64,000 nucleotides of DNA from an uncultured Duncaniella sp. (GTDB lineage Bacteria; Bacteroidota; Bacteroidia; Bacteroidales; Muribaculaceae): positions 1 through 64,000 of the forward strand of contig CAJULW010000017.1 in NCBI GenBank assembly GCA_910587515.1, in the 5' to 3' direction. The notes beneath the pieces were generated by a model. The model saw only the letters and a program-made list of their open reading frames with translations, made no database searches and was not told where the DNA came from. Both the position numbers and the translations under genes were made by a program. Below, piece after piece: positions 1 through 8,210 of this stretch (positions within the stretch are counted from its first letter, which is position 1; each line of letters starts with the position of its first letter).

Positions 1-318
1 ATGGATAATCTGATTGCAAAAACGATACTCCAACAAATCGGAGGACGCAGGTTTGTGGCAATGACGGGAAGCCACGACTTCATCAACCTCGGCAACGGAT
101 TGAGAATGAGCCTTAGCCGTAACAAGACATCGGCGAACCGTCTTGAAATCATCTATGACGAAGGCGCAGACCTCTACAACGTGCGGTTTTACCGCCAGTC
201 TATGAACCACAAGACATTTGAGGTGACGACAAAGGACATCGAGAAGATTGAAGGAGTCTATTGCGATATGCTGGAGGAAATCTTCACCGATGTGACGGGG
301 CTTTACACCCACTTTTGA
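1..318 (+). CDS. Small hypothetical protein of the mobile element
   Basis: The frame encodes 105 residues from an ATG at the first base of the window, so an earlier start cannot be excluded. The protein has no signal peptide or membrane segment and reads as a compact, soluble mixed alpha/beta protein. I do not recognise a domain. A strong hairpin with a T run follows at 347-386, so this is probably the last gene of a rightward transcript entering from outside the window. Its GC content resembles the transfer genes more than the AT-rich genes that follow. Confidence 0.6.
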   Translation: MDNLIAKTILQQIGGRRFVAMTGSHDFINLGNGLRMSLSRNKTSANRLEIIYDEGADLYNVRFYRQSMNHKTFEVTTKDIEKIEGVYCDMLEEIFTDVTGLYTHF

Positions 319-346
319 AAATACATTTGCCAAGTCGTAATATAGC

Positions 347-386
347 AGGCTGGACGACCTCGTGATGAAGTCGTCCAGCCTATTTT
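347..386 (+). terminator. Intrinsic terminator
   Basis: A perfect 12-bp stem (347-358 with 370-381) around an 11-nt loop is followed by ATTTTT. A second short hairpin, GCCGCC/GGCGGC, lies at 402-417. Together they close the transcript of the first gene. Confidence 0.75.
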
Positions 387-574
387 TCGCTAAAAATTTC
401 GGCCGCCAAAAGGCGGCGTTTAACTACACAAAGTTAACCTTATAGTTCTGATTAGTCTTTAGATGCCGGTCTTGAGGATAAGGGCTTTATCTTGAACTCA
501 AGACATTGCAATAAATGAATAGAATTACGATGTTGTTCTTATTGATTGCATCTGAAAAATCAAAAAATAATTCT

Positions 575-582
575 TAAATTTG
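575..582 (+). promoter_or_regulatory. Candidate -7 promoter box
   Basis: TAAATTTG matches the Bacteroidota -7 consensus TAnnTTTG. The ATG at 586 lies only 3 nt past the box, so the transcript would be leaderless or nearly so, or the match is chance. I see no convincing -33 TTG at the right spacing. Confidence 0.4.
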
Positions 583-585
583 CAT

Positions 586-1215
586 ATGGAAAAATCTCAA
601 AAGATAATATCGTTACTTCTTGCATTAGGTATTGGAGCATCTCTAACCTTATATTTCATCACTTTTAACGCGGGACTCTCTAAAGAGACAAACGATTGGA
701 TGGCATTTGGCAATTTTATTGCTGGAATAGCCAGTATTCTAAATGTTGTGGTATTTGTTTGGTTAACTATCTCGATACAAAAATCTGATGAAAACTCCAA
801 AGAAAAAGACAGGAAGAATCAAAAGGATATTATAGTCTCTCAATTACGATATGATGACTTGAAACTACTTAATTCCTATCTTAGTGAAGCTACTAACTTA
901 GACCAATCCATATTGAATTATGGTAAGTTGGCTCACCTCAGTTATAGTATTCAGGTTTTCCGCAAATCTCGTCATCATCTATTTCCTATAATTAATGCCG
1001 AACCCATTTCTTCTGATTTGGAAGAACTCTGTAAATTGCTAAATAGAATGTCTTCCATATTAAGAGATTCTGCTGGGCTGGATGAAAATGGAATTCCTTG
1101 TAAGGATAGAAGTTTAGTACCACCGGAATATCGAACTATTCTTACTCAATATCAGGATTTGAGTGCAAAGGTTATAGCTGAATTTGAGCGATTCATCGTA
1201 AGCGAAATATCCTGA
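586..1215 (+). CDS. Two-TM membrane protein resembling putative phage abortive infection (putAbiC) proteins
   Basis: The protein has about 209 residues from the ATG at 586; a TTG at 580 is in frame but less likely. Two hydrophobic helices at the N-terminus (about residues 6-26 and 38-60) flank a WMAFGNFIAG stretch. This resembles the W-x-x-FG-x-F-x-x-G signature at the head of putAbiC-type abortive infection membrane proteins. A charged, coiled-coil-prone cytoplasmic region follows, unlike any domain I can name. The gene is visibly more AT-rich than the transfer genes and is followed by a DUF2971 gene on the same strand, so the pair looks like acquired cargo. A role in phage defence is inferred from this resemblance only. 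Confidence 0.55.
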   Translation: MEKSQKIISLLLALGIGASLTLYFITFNAGLSKETNDWMAFGNFIAGIASILNVVVFVWLTISIQKSDENSKEKDRKNQKDIIVSQLRYDDLKLLNSYLSEATNLDQSILNYGKLAHLSYSIQVFRKSRHHLFPIINAEPISSDLEELCKLLNRMSSILRDSAGLDENGIPCKDRSLVPPEYRTILTQYQDLSAKVIAEFERFIVSEIS

Positions 1216-1300
1216 ATAACTTTAATGCACCTAAGCTATACTTTATCCAATACTCTATGGTTCATACCAATAAATTCTAAAAAAGATATTAAGGTTAATA

Positions 1301-2053
1301 ATGAATCAACGAAATAAACACATAGATCCTTTTTGGATACCATTGCTTAAACAGACATATCAAATACCGATCTTTTATAAATATTTATCCTTTGCCAATG
1401 CAAAACTTATGCTTGAAAAACATAATATTCAGTTTACTCGTGGAGATGGTCTTAATGACCACCGCGATTTAGATATTTGTAAGTGTGATTTGTCCATTAT
1501 TGACGCTTTATCAATACGCTTTAATATCCCACAAAGTATAATTGCTCCAAAATTACAAGCGCAGGCAAAATGGATAAAATCTATTGGTGTATGCAGTTTA
1601 GGACAAACGGGAGATAATCCCAAACTCTGGGATGATTATGCCTCCACTAAAAATTGGATGGGCAAAAAACGCGAAAATGGAATATGTATCGGTCTCGACC
1701 AAAATTTGTTAATTGATTGTCTAATTAAACAAAAACATTTAATTTCCGCATTTGTAGTTAATTATGTAAAGGATGTTGAAAAAACTATTCCATGGGAATT
1801 ATCTTTTGGCTCACAGAAAGAAATATGGGAGTTTCTTTATCGTGTATATGCTACCAAAGATATTAAATGGCAAGATGAAAATGAGATAAGAATAGTATAT
1901 GCGGATGCATTGACAGAAGTTTATAAACGTATCATTATTGATAAATCATGTTTCAAGTACGTAATTTTTGGTAAATCAATTTCTAAGAAGCAAAAATTTG
2001 AAATAGAAGAGCTAATTTCCACTTACCCAAATATCCAAAAAATTTACAGGTGA
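1301..2053 (+). CDS. DUF2971 family protein
   Basis: The 250-residue protein matches the DUF2971 layout: an N-terminal YKYLSF segment, a central NPKLWDDYAS motif and a C-terminal stretch (KWQDENEIRIVY) near residue 200. No signal peptide or membrane helix is present. DUF2971 proteins have no settled biochemical role and are often found in mobile elements and beside defence genes. The gene is AT-rich and 85 bp downstream of the putAbiC-like gene, so co-transcription is plausible. It ends at a perfect bidirectional terminator shared with the convergent lysozyme gene. Confidence 0.75.
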   Translation: MNQRNKHIDPFWIPLLKQTYQIPIFYKYLSFANAKLMLEKHNIQFTRGDGLNDHRDLDICKCDLSIIDALSIRFNIPQSIIAPKLQAQAKWIKSIGVCSLGQTGDNPKLWDDYASTKNWMGKKRENGICIGLDQNLLIDCLIKQKHLISAFVVNYVKDVEKTIPWELSFGSQKEIWEFLYRVYATKDIKWQDENEIRIVYADALTEVYKRIIIDKSCFKYVIFGKSISKKQKFEIEELISTYPNIQKIYR

Positions 2054-2094
2054 ATACAATAGGATTGCATTGTAATTTGCAATCCTATTGTATT
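2053..2094. terminator. Bidirectional terminator between convergent genes
   Basis: Perfect 17-bp inverted repeat (2053-2069 with 2078-2094) around an 8-nt loop. It sits between the rightward DUF2971 gene and the 3' end of the leftward transfer operon, so it can serve both. Confidence 0.85.
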
Positions 2095-2103
2095 TATGTT
2101 GCA

Positions 2104-2595
2104 TTATGAATCAAATAATGCCGCAATTTCGATTAACCTACGTTGGTACAATTGTTTATGGAACTTGCCTTTATAGCGGCAGTGGGCGGTGTAGGCTTTG
2201 AAGATATCGCGGTTGCCTGCTTTCAGTTTTTTCAGGACACTGCTCTTGTTGACGACACCCGGACCGCAGTTGTAGGCGAGGCAGGCTAACAGGATAGAAT
2301 CCTTGCCATATTGCGAATACAGGGCACAGAACTTGTGGAGGTCTTTTCGTAGCAGTGCGTCTGCCTGTCTTTCGGTGAGCTGCACGCCACGGCGGTAAGG
2401 TTCTCCCGGCTGGACTTGGTGACCATAGCCGACATAGGGCCAGTGTTTCGGTTTGTGGAGCGTCTCAAACTTTTTTATTATCAGCACGGCACGTTCAAAC
2501 GGCGGTAGCTCCATTATTGACCTCTTAGCGTTGGCGGCGGGCGTTGCCGCCACAAGGGACAGCAACGCCACGAAGAAGAACAACAGTTTTCTCAT
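2104..2595 (-). CDS. Secreted lysozyme, last gene of the transfer operon
   Basis: The protein has 163 residues with an N-terminal signal peptide (hydrophobic core at about residues 4-22, cleavage near ANA-K). The mature part resembles phage-type lysozymes of the GH24 fold: KKFET holds the likely catalytic Glu, followed by VGYGHQ and the NCGPGVVN segment typical of conjugative-transposon lysozymes. It would cleave peptidoglycan in the periplasm to open a path for the transfer machine. The start codon overlaps the end of traQ by 4 bp (ATGA), indicating translational coupling. Confidence 0.85.
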   Translation of the reverse strand: MRKLLFFFVALLSLVAATPAANAKRSIMELPPFERAVLIIKKFETLHKPKHWPYVGYGHQVQPGEPYRRGVQLTERQADALLRKDLHKFCALYSQYGKDSILLACLAYNCGPGVVNKSSVLKKLKAGNRDIFKAYTAHCRYKGKFHKQLYQRRLIEIAALFDS

Positions 2596-3095
2596 CGCAC
2601 AACCGGGGTTACGGGACCGACAACCGGGCCGATGATTGTACCGCCGTTATCATCGCCTTTATCCTTGCCGTTGAACTCGAATGTCTGCTCCCACGGGGTA
2701 GAGCCGAAGTTGTCTTCTACCACCACGAGGAATTTGTGGGCATCGGCACTCTTGGCGGTGTAATTGAGCCGGAAGGTCTTGTTTTCAAGAAGCACACGGT
2801 CGTTGTTGACCAGCACCGGGCCATCGACGAGCTTGAGCGAACCTTCGCCGTCATACTGGAAATAGCGGATTGTGTAGAGGGTGTTGGTGTAGTTGCCCTC
2901 CGGCTTGATTTCAAAGCGCAGCTCCACGGTCTGCCCCTGCGCGATTTTGTCTGCATAGGGCATCACCTCCACCGTGAACGGATAGGACTGCTGCACGTCA
3001 AGATCGTCTGAACAGGATGTGAGGCTGCACACGGCAGCGATTACGAGGGAGAGGAAGGCGATTAAGCCGAATGATTTTTTATTGGATTTTTTCAT
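2592..3095 (-). CDS. traQ: Conjugative transposon protein TraQ (DUF3872)
   Basis: The 167-residue protein starts with a lipoprotein-type signal: a charged N-terminus, a hydrophobic core and a Cys in LTSCSDD at about residue 28. The remainder is a beta-rich, Ig-like domain typical of DUF3872/TraQ, with a Gly/Asp/Pro-rich tail. TraQ lies near the distal end of transfer operons in CTnDOT-type elements and is predicted to act at the cell envelope; its exact job is unknown. It is flanked by traP and the lysozyme gene, as is usual for this family. Confidence 0.85.
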   Translation of the reverse strand: MKKSNKKSFGLIAFLSLVIAAVCSLTSCSDDLDVQQSYPFTVEVMPYADKIAQGQTVELRFEIKPEGNYTNTLYTIRYFQYDGEGSLKLVDGPVLVNNDRVLLENKTFRLNYTAKSADAHKFLVVVEDNFGSTPWEQTFEFNGKDKGDDNGGTIIGPVVGPVTPVVR

Positions 3096-3110
3096 ATTGG
3101 TGTCTGGTTT

Positions 3111-3980
3111 TTAGAGTCGTTTGAGTTTTGATGTTTTCTTGGGTGTGAGCGATTGCAGGTAATCGTTCAGATCCTTGTGGTCGGGATAGAGCGCGGATTT
3201 GTCGCTCACCCTGTCGCCGAACTCGCGGCGCAGTCTGGCGACTGCGGCTCGTCCGGCGGTGTCGTTGTCGAGATAGCACAGTATCAGCGGGTATCCCGCA
3301 AGAGCCGGGATTGCTTTTCCGATATTAGCTACGGAGTTAAGCACAACACTGTCGTTGCCGTCGTTGTAGCCGAGGCGTTCAGCCGAAAGAAAGTCAATGA
3401 AGCCCTCGAACACGTTGCATCGGGGATTGCCGCCGGATATTTGTGTAATGTTCTTTGGCGGATAGCTCCCCTTGAAGAACGGGTTGCGCAGCTCGTAGCC
3501 GTGTGCGTTGTTCTCAAAGCCGATGGCGTAATACCTTTTGCCGTGAAGCTCATAGTCAACCTGCACGCAGTAGCGTTGTGCAACATCTTTTGGTATGCCA
3601 CGCTCTGCCAGATAGCGGAGCAACGCGGGCGACTCCAGCCGGGATATTTCAAGGTTCTCAAATGTCGGCTCCTCGACAAACGGCATGGGTTTGTAAGGCT
3701 CTGAAACTGGCATATTCATCTTTTCGGCGATATACCGCGCCTGCTCAACAAAGACGGATTTGCCCGACATTACTCCGGCGAGCGTGAAGATGTCGCCACC
3801 TTCGCCCGTACCGAAATCGAACCACACATTTTTGCGCGGGTTGACATGGAACGACGGTTTTCTTTCGTTGCGGTACGGAGCATAGAACCACAGCCCTTTG
3901 CTGTCGCGCCCGGTCGGATCGTAGCCGAGACGGTGCAGGAAATCCACAAGGGACATTCCTTTGATAGCGTCTATATCCAT
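3111..3980 (-). CDS. traP: TraP, CHC2/Toprim primase
   Basis: The 289-residue protein begins with a CHC2-like primase domain (about residues 1-80) and continues into a Toprim-type domain (about 190-270, with VFEGFIDFLSA, the switch VVLNSVANIGKA and LCYLDNDTAGRAA with acidic residues). It would prime complementary-strand synthesis on the transferred strand in the recipient, as inferred for TraP primases. It directly follows a second, shorter gene whose N-terminus resembles its own. The position between TraO and TraQ matches the CTnDOT order. Confidence 0.88.
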   Translation of the reverse strand: MDIDAIKGMSLVDFLHRLGYDPTGRDSKGLWFYAPYRNERKPSFHVNPRKNVWFDFGTGEGGDIFTLAGVMSGKSVFVEQARYIAEKMNMPVSEPYKPMPFVEEPTFENLEISRLESPALLRYLAERGIPKDVAQRYCVQVDYELHGKRYYAIGFENNAHGYELRNPFFKGSYPPKNITQISGGNPRCNVFEGFIDFLSAERLGYNDGNDSVVLNSVANIGKAIPALAGYPLILCYLDNDTAGRAAVARLRREFGDRVSDKSALYPDHKDLNDYLQSLTPKKTSKLKRL

Positions 3981-3983
3981 AGG

Positions 3984-4436
3984 CTAAAAGCGCATTTTGC
4001 GTCCGGGCTTCGGCTTCGGAGTTTCCTCCTTCGGCTGCTCCTGTTTGACATCGACACTTTTCCCGTCTTTGTTTTTTACAGGCATTGCAAGAAACATATC
4101 GGTATCCGCGCTCTTTCCATTGCCGAGAACCTCATAACACCGAAAGTCCATAATCTTTTTCATCTCAACGGCGATGAACAGATTTAATTCCGAGCGGTTG
4201 CAACTGCCGGTGATCTCATAGGCGAGGTCGTAAATTCCGCCGTAGCATTTCTCCGGCTCCTGCCTGTCATACCAGCCGTTCTTTTCTGTATCCACGACGA
4301 TAGAGCCGTTAGAAGAATACGGGCTGTCGTATGTCAGACTGTTGCCGTCTCGTGCTGTCGGCTCGTAACCCATTGCACGCATAAAATCCGCGAGAGGCAG
4401 ATTGTGTATGTCAAGGTCGAATACTTTGATACCCAT
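3984..4436 (-). CDS. Short TraP-like N-terminal domain protein
   Basis: The 150-residue protein opens with a segment (LADFMRAMGYEPTARDGNSLTY) that aligns with the start of the neighbouring TraP (LVDFLHRLGYDPTGRD), then a GWYDRQEP-type strand resembling the primase zinc-binding fold. The zinc ligands and the whole Toprim domain are absent, so it cannot be a primase alone. The C-terminus is Lys/Pro/Glu-rich. It lies 3 bp from both traP and traO, so it is part of the operon. An accessory single-stranded-DNA or TraP-binding role is a guess based on the resemblance. Confidence 0.7.
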   Translation of the reverse strand: MGIKVFDLDIHNLPLADFMRAMGYEPTARDGNSLTYDSPYSSNGSIVVDTEKNGWYDRQEPEKCYGGIYDLAYEITGSCNRSELNLFIAVEMKKIMDFRCYEVLGNGKSADTDMFLAMPVKNKDGKSVDVKQEQPKEETPKPKPGRKMRF

Positions 4437-4439
4437 AGC

Positions 4440-5021
4440 TCACTCGATTATGAATTTGACACCGACACCGTACTGCGTATGGAAATGCCCGGTTGAGTTG
4501 CCGAATACAAACCGCTCTTTCACATTTACTGTCAGGGCGATTTTATCCGAGAGATAGAAATCAGCCGAGAGTGTGAGCGCACCGCCATAAATAAAGGCGT
4601 CGCCGTTGTGGAGCGTGGAGCCGTCGGACAGTATGTGCTTGCCCCAGTTCACTGTTTCATAGCCGCCGAGAGCCGACAAGCCGCCATAGAGATGAAAAGT
4701 CTGCGAATAGTCGCTGACAAAGTGGAGATTATATCCCGCCTCCGCCGTGAACTGCGCCACGGGAATACGACCTTTTTCGGCATAAGGCTTATAGGTTTGG
4801 AGATACTCGCCACCGAAGCTCCAAATGTTCGCATTACCCTTGAACACTGAATAGTACACGCCGAATGAATAGCCGCAGTCGCGGGAGTTGCCGGTATAAA
4901 AGCCGTCTGCCATATCAGCCTTTATTTCCACTGCGGACATTCCGGGGAGGCATCGCTGGGCCATTGCCTGCCCTCCGCAGAGGGCAAGCATGGCAGCGAT
5001 TATCATTATCGCTTTTCTCAT
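4440..5021 (-). CDS. traO: Conjugative transposon protein TraO
   Basis: The 193-residue protein has an N-terminal signal peptide (cleavage near QAMA-QR) and then alternating aromatic beta strands ending in FIIE, the pattern of a small outer-membrane beta-barrel. This matches the TraO family of Bacteroidales conjugative transposons, which sits after TraN. It probably forms part of the outer-membrane side of the mating channel. It starts 4 bp after the traN stop. Confidence 0.85.
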   Translation of the reverse strand: MRKAIMIIAAMLALCGGQAMAQRCLPGMSAVEIKADMADGFYTGNSRDCGYSFGVYYSVFKGNANIWSFGGEYLQTYKPYAEKGRIPVAQFTAEAGYNLHFVSDYSQTFHLYGGLSALGGYETVNWGKHILSDGSTLHNGDAFIYGGALTLSADFYLSDKIALTVNVKERFVFGNSTGHFHTQYGVGVKFIIE

Positions 5022-5024
5022 GGG

Positions 5025-6038
5025 TTACTGGATTGAAAGTTCGTCGATTACGTTTGCACGCACAATATCCTCGTTCTCCACCACAAAGGACTGGTGTCTG
5101 CCTCCCTCTTTTTCGGCAACCTCGATCACGAGCTGCTTATCGTCAGGGATAGTGAATTTCTCCAGCACGAAAACTGTGCGTTCAGAGGATTTGGCAGGAA
5201 CGACCACTACATAGTTCTGGGCGCGGAGAGGCTCCAAGACCTGCTCCTGCATGGCGGTACGCTTGATAACCTTCTTATCCACAATTTTGAACGATACAAA
5301 ATCTATATCGAAAGGAATGTTGGAGGTGTTCTTCAGCTCAGTGTGAAAATACAACAGACCGTTGTTGGCGTAGATGGATTTAAGGAGAAATTGCACGCCG
5401 AAACGCTTTGAGCCGATATGCTTGATTTCACGCTTGTTCTGCTTGTGGATACTTTTCATAATCAGCTTGACAAGCATAGGGCTTTCACTGCCGAGGCGTT
5501 CAAGATAGATTTCCTGCGCGTTGTTGGGGCGGTTCACCGATTCTCCGTCATGGAGGAAGTCAGTCATCTCGATACTGAGCAACAGCGGTTCTTTGGCGAA
5601 TTTCACATTAAATGTGTAGTAGCTGCCATCTTCCGTGATTACCGACAGGTTTGTTTCCTGCTTGAACGACTTGAAGGCGGATTTTACACGCAGCACGTTC
5701 TTCGCGCCGTCTGCAAGTCCGGCGACAAGGTTTTCATTGCCGAGATCAACGTATGTAATCTCTGCCGGGAAGATGATGTGCGTCGTTTTCTCATAACATA
5801 CCTCCAGAGCGTGAGGCGGAATCATGCGGTCGAAGCCGACCTTTCGGGTAAGACCGCTGAACTTGTCGCCGTCGGTGTAGTTATCCCCGTACACGTTCAA
5901 GTCGTGTTCTGCCACCTGTTCAGTGGCAGGCGACACGTTGTTGTCGGCACTATTGACCGTCTTTTTGCCTTTTGCGAAGGCGGGTGTTGCCATACAGAGG
6001 ACGGCAACGAAAGAAAGAACAAATAATTTGAAATTCAT
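5025..6038 (-). CDS. traN: TraN, VirB9-like outer-membrane complex protein (DUF4138)
   Basis: The start at 6038 (MNFKLFVLS) is chosen because it begins a clean signal peptide and lies directly after a leader repeat at 6041-6058; an in-frame ATG at 6068 would overlap traM and disrupt the signal. The mature protein of about 315 residues is beta-rich and matches DUF4138/TraN. TraN is the functional equivalent of VirB9/TrbG, linking the inner-membrane TraM to the outer membrane. Confidence 0.88.
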   Translation of the reverse strand: MNFKLFVLSFVAVLCMATPAFAKGKKTVNSADNNVSPATEQVAEHDLNVYGDNYTDGDKFSGLTRKVGFDRMIPPHALEVCYEKTTHIIFPAEITYVDLGNENLVAGLADGAKNVLRVKSAFKSFKQETNLSVITEDGSYYTFNVKFAKEPLLLSIEMTDFLHDGESVNRPNNAQEIYLERLGSESPMLVKLIMKSIHKQNKREIKHIGSKRFGVQFLLKSIYANNGLLYFHTELKNTSNIPFDIDFVSFKIVDKKVIKRTAMQEQVLEPLRAQNYVVVVPAKSSERTVFVLEKFTIPDDKQLVIEVAEKEGGRHQSFVVENEDIVRANVIDELSIQ

Positions 6039-6040
6039 TT

Positions 6041-6058
6041 GATTGTGGATTAAGTGGT
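6041..6058 (-). repeat. Leader repeat before traN
   Basis: Copy of the dispersed leader repeat. Read on the minus strand it contains CCACTTAATCCACAATC, ending 2 nt before the traN ATG. Near-identical copies precede traI (9884-9904), the traA leader (15935-15956) and the DUF1896 gene (20546-20566). Confidence 0.75.
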
Positions 6059-6064
6059 AAATAA

Positions 6065-7267
6065 TCATATATCTTCCGACTGGTAAAGCATCACACGATA
6101 GCCGGCTTTGAGGTGGACTTTCACGGTCCGCAGCTTCTTGTTGAGATATTGGCTGACACCGTTTATCAGTCCTCGCCCCACATCGGAGGCAATCTGCGCC
6201 CCTGTATTAGTGGAGATGTTGATCGAGCTACCCATCGTGCTGCCCATATTGGCACCGATTTCATGCAGAGCGTCACTCTCCATAGAATTGGGAATGTTGA
6301 TACCTTCCTGCCCGTCGGAGTCGTAAACCTGCAACTCCACATCGTAGATGGAGCCGTCACACTCGATAGAGGATATTTCGATTTCCAGCCTCTCGCCCTG
6401 CACTCTTGCAGAGCCGACGATTACGGTGTTGCGTGGTATCAGCCGTGGGCCTACCCACATAGGTTCGGTAGTCCGTAACTTTACACTCTCTCCGTCGGTT
6501 ACACTCTGATTGTTGGCGACAACTGCGGCAATTGTATTCTTGGCTACTGCCCTCATCGTTCCGACCGCTGTTGTGAAGCCGCGTATTGTTGAAGATGATC
6601 CGAGTGTTGACACAACATTGCGGTTCACCTGCGCCACCGGCTGCACATCGCGTTTACCTTTCTCATCGTCGGCAGCTGTCGGGGGCGTATAATTGCCGCC
6701 GTTGCCGTTACCCATATATTGTGCCGCCAACTGATAGGAGCGTTCAAGCATTTCCATCTGGTCCGGCAGCTGTTGCTGCTGCGCCATCGCATTTTGTGCT
6801 TCCAGCTCGTCTATCCGCGCCTGCAACTCTGCGACCTGTGCCGCCTCGGTACTTTCCGGGATATAGAAATCGTTTAATGAAGCCTGCACCTCCTGATATA
6901 CCTGCGCCGATGTTTCCACCGCCGAAGGTGTGCTGACGGTATCCTCTTTGATTACTGTCGAGATGGTATCAAGCGACGCGATTGCCGACTGCTGTGCCTC
7001 ATGCTCTTTCGCAGCTTCGGCGGCCTCGTATTCCGACATCTTGTCTTTCATACCGTCGTTCTCGCCTTCGGGTATCTCGGTGTTGAAGGCGTCGCCCACA
7101 CGCTCATCGCTTCTGTTGAGGCTGGAGTAAAGGAGCCATAATATCACGGCACCGCAGAGAATGGCGGCGGGCATCACCACCAGATATTTCATCATCTTCT
7201 GCCGTTCAGCCTGTGATTTGGGCTGGAAGAAGCCGTTAATCCTCGCTTTCCATTCCTGCATCGTCAT
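6065..7267 (-). CDS. traM: TraM, VirB10-like scaffold protein
   Basis: The 400-residue protein has a short cytoplasmic N-terminus, one membrane helix (about residues 27-46), a long Glu/Ala/Gln-rich coiled-coil and linker region (about 50-200), and a C-terminal beta domain with PRLIPRNTVIVGSA and a Gly/Ser-rich segment. This is the TraM layout of Bacteroidales conjugative transposons, equivalent to VirB10/TrbI, which spans the periplasm and couples both membranes. Its start overlaps the end of traL by 32 bp. Confidence 0.9.
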   Translation of the reverse strand: MTMQEWKARINGFFQPKSQAERQKMMKYLVVMPAAILCGAVILWLLYSSLNRSDERVGDAFNTEIPEGENDGMKDKMSEYEAAEAAKEHEAQQSAIASLDTISTVIKEDTVSTPSAVETSAQVYQEVQASLNDFYIPESTEAAQVAELQARIDELEAQNAMAQQQQLPDQMEMLERSYQLAAQYMGNGNGGNYTPPTAADDEKGKRDVQPVAQVNRNVVSTLGSSSTIRGFTTAVGTMRAVAKNTIAAVVANNQSVTDGESVKLRTTEPMWVGPRLIPRNTVIVGSARVQGERLEIEISSIECDGSIYDVELQVYDSDGQEGINIPNSMESDALHEIGANMGSTMGSSINISTNTGAQIASDVGRGLINGVSQYLNKKLRTVKVHLKAGYRVMLYQSEDI

Positions 7268-7562
7268 AGGCGGGGAGATTTACGGGGTTGGGGATATTGT
7301 TGATTTTCGGGATGTCGATAGAGCGGATATGCTCTATCTCCACCGCCTGCCGTGACTTGCCGAGTCCGATTTTATAGCAGGCGTGACCGAACACGAAGAA
7401 GGCTGTCAGCACGAAAACCGTGAGCATCAGCAACACGGCTGTCAGCCGTCGCCGGGGCGGGATGGCGTCACACGCGCCTTTCAGACGCGATGTGAGCCTC
7501 CCTTTCGGGTTGCGCCAGAGGTTGGAATACATGGCGCGGAGTGTTGATTTTATTTTTATCAT
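7236..7562 (-). CDS. traL: Conjugative transposon protein TraL (DUF3989)
   Basis: The 108-residue protein has a basic N-terminus, a single membrane helix at about residues 40-60 (LTAVLLMLTVFVLTAFF) and a periplasmic tail. This fits TraL/DUF3989, a small inner-membrane part of the transfer machine with unknown contacts. It lies 6 bp from traK and overlaps traM. Confidence 0.83.
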   Translation of the reverse strand: MIKIKSTLRAMYSNLWRNPKGRLTSRLKGACDAIPPRRRLTAVLLMLTVFVLTAFFVFGHACYKIGLGKSRQAVEIEHIRSIDIPKINNIPNPVNLPAYDDAGMESED

Positions 7563-7568
7563 CTGAAT

Positions 7569-8192
7569 TTATCGTTTTACGGTTGATATATCTTTGTTCT
7601 CAAGGATAGTAAAACCCTCGATGATGAACCCGTTGGGATTGTCGTCGGAGCGCGACACGTTGGAGAGCCGGCACTGGGTGACGAGAGTACGGTGTGTTAC
7701 ATTACTCTCGCGTATAATCATCTGCCGGGCGAAAGTCCTCGCGGTATATGGATATGTGTTGAAATCGCATACCACGCTGTCAACCTGCACCACCTGATTG
7801 ATATTTCCGGCAATCACACGGTTATAGTAGCCTTTCTCCGAAAAGTCGGTATAGTAATTGTATGCCGACTTGTCGCTGAGAATCAGAGCGCGGTTGATGT
7901 TATGCTCGATGGCAGACTTATCCGGTGAGAGATTGAAAAACAGCTCATGGAAGCGTCGGACGTGTTCCCGTGCCTCAGCCGGTCGGTTCTGGCTCATATC
8001 CTGCGACAAGGCGAGCATAAGCGACTTGCCGTTGTCAAGGACATAGATTTTCTCCCGTTGCCTTTCGGCAAAACTGAAAGCCGAAACCAGAGCCACCGAC
8101 ACGACCACCGCGCACATCGCCACGAACACAATCCCGAAAAGACGGATCTGTCTGAATGATGTCTCGATGTTTTTAAGTGACTTAAATTCCAT
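7569..8192 (-). CDS. traK: TraK, VirB8-like inner-membrane protein
   Basis: The 207-residue protein has a short cytoplasmic start, a membrane helix (about residues 20-40) and a soluble periplasmic domain, as in VirB8-like TraK proteins. The opening MEFKSLKNIETSFRQIR is highly characteristic of Bacteroidales TraK. VirB8-type proteins nucleate assembly of the channel. It lies between traJ and traL in the expected order. Confidence 0.9.
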   Translation of the reverse strand: MEFKSLKNIETSFRQIRLFGIVFVAMCAVVVSVALVSAFSFAERQREKIYVLDNGKSLMLALSQDMSQNRPAEAREHVRRFHELFFNLSPDKSAIEHNINRALILSDKSAYNYYTDFSEKGYYNRVIAGNINQVVQVDSVVCDFNTYPYTARTFARQMIIRESNVTHRTLVTQCRLSNVSRSDDNPNGFIIEGFTILENKDISTVKR

Positions 8193-8210
8193 TAGAATAT
8201 CGTTAGAATA

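Noticed and set aside
2544..3011. 155-residue ORF opposite traQ
   Set aside because: It is a shadow of the lysozyme and traQ genes.
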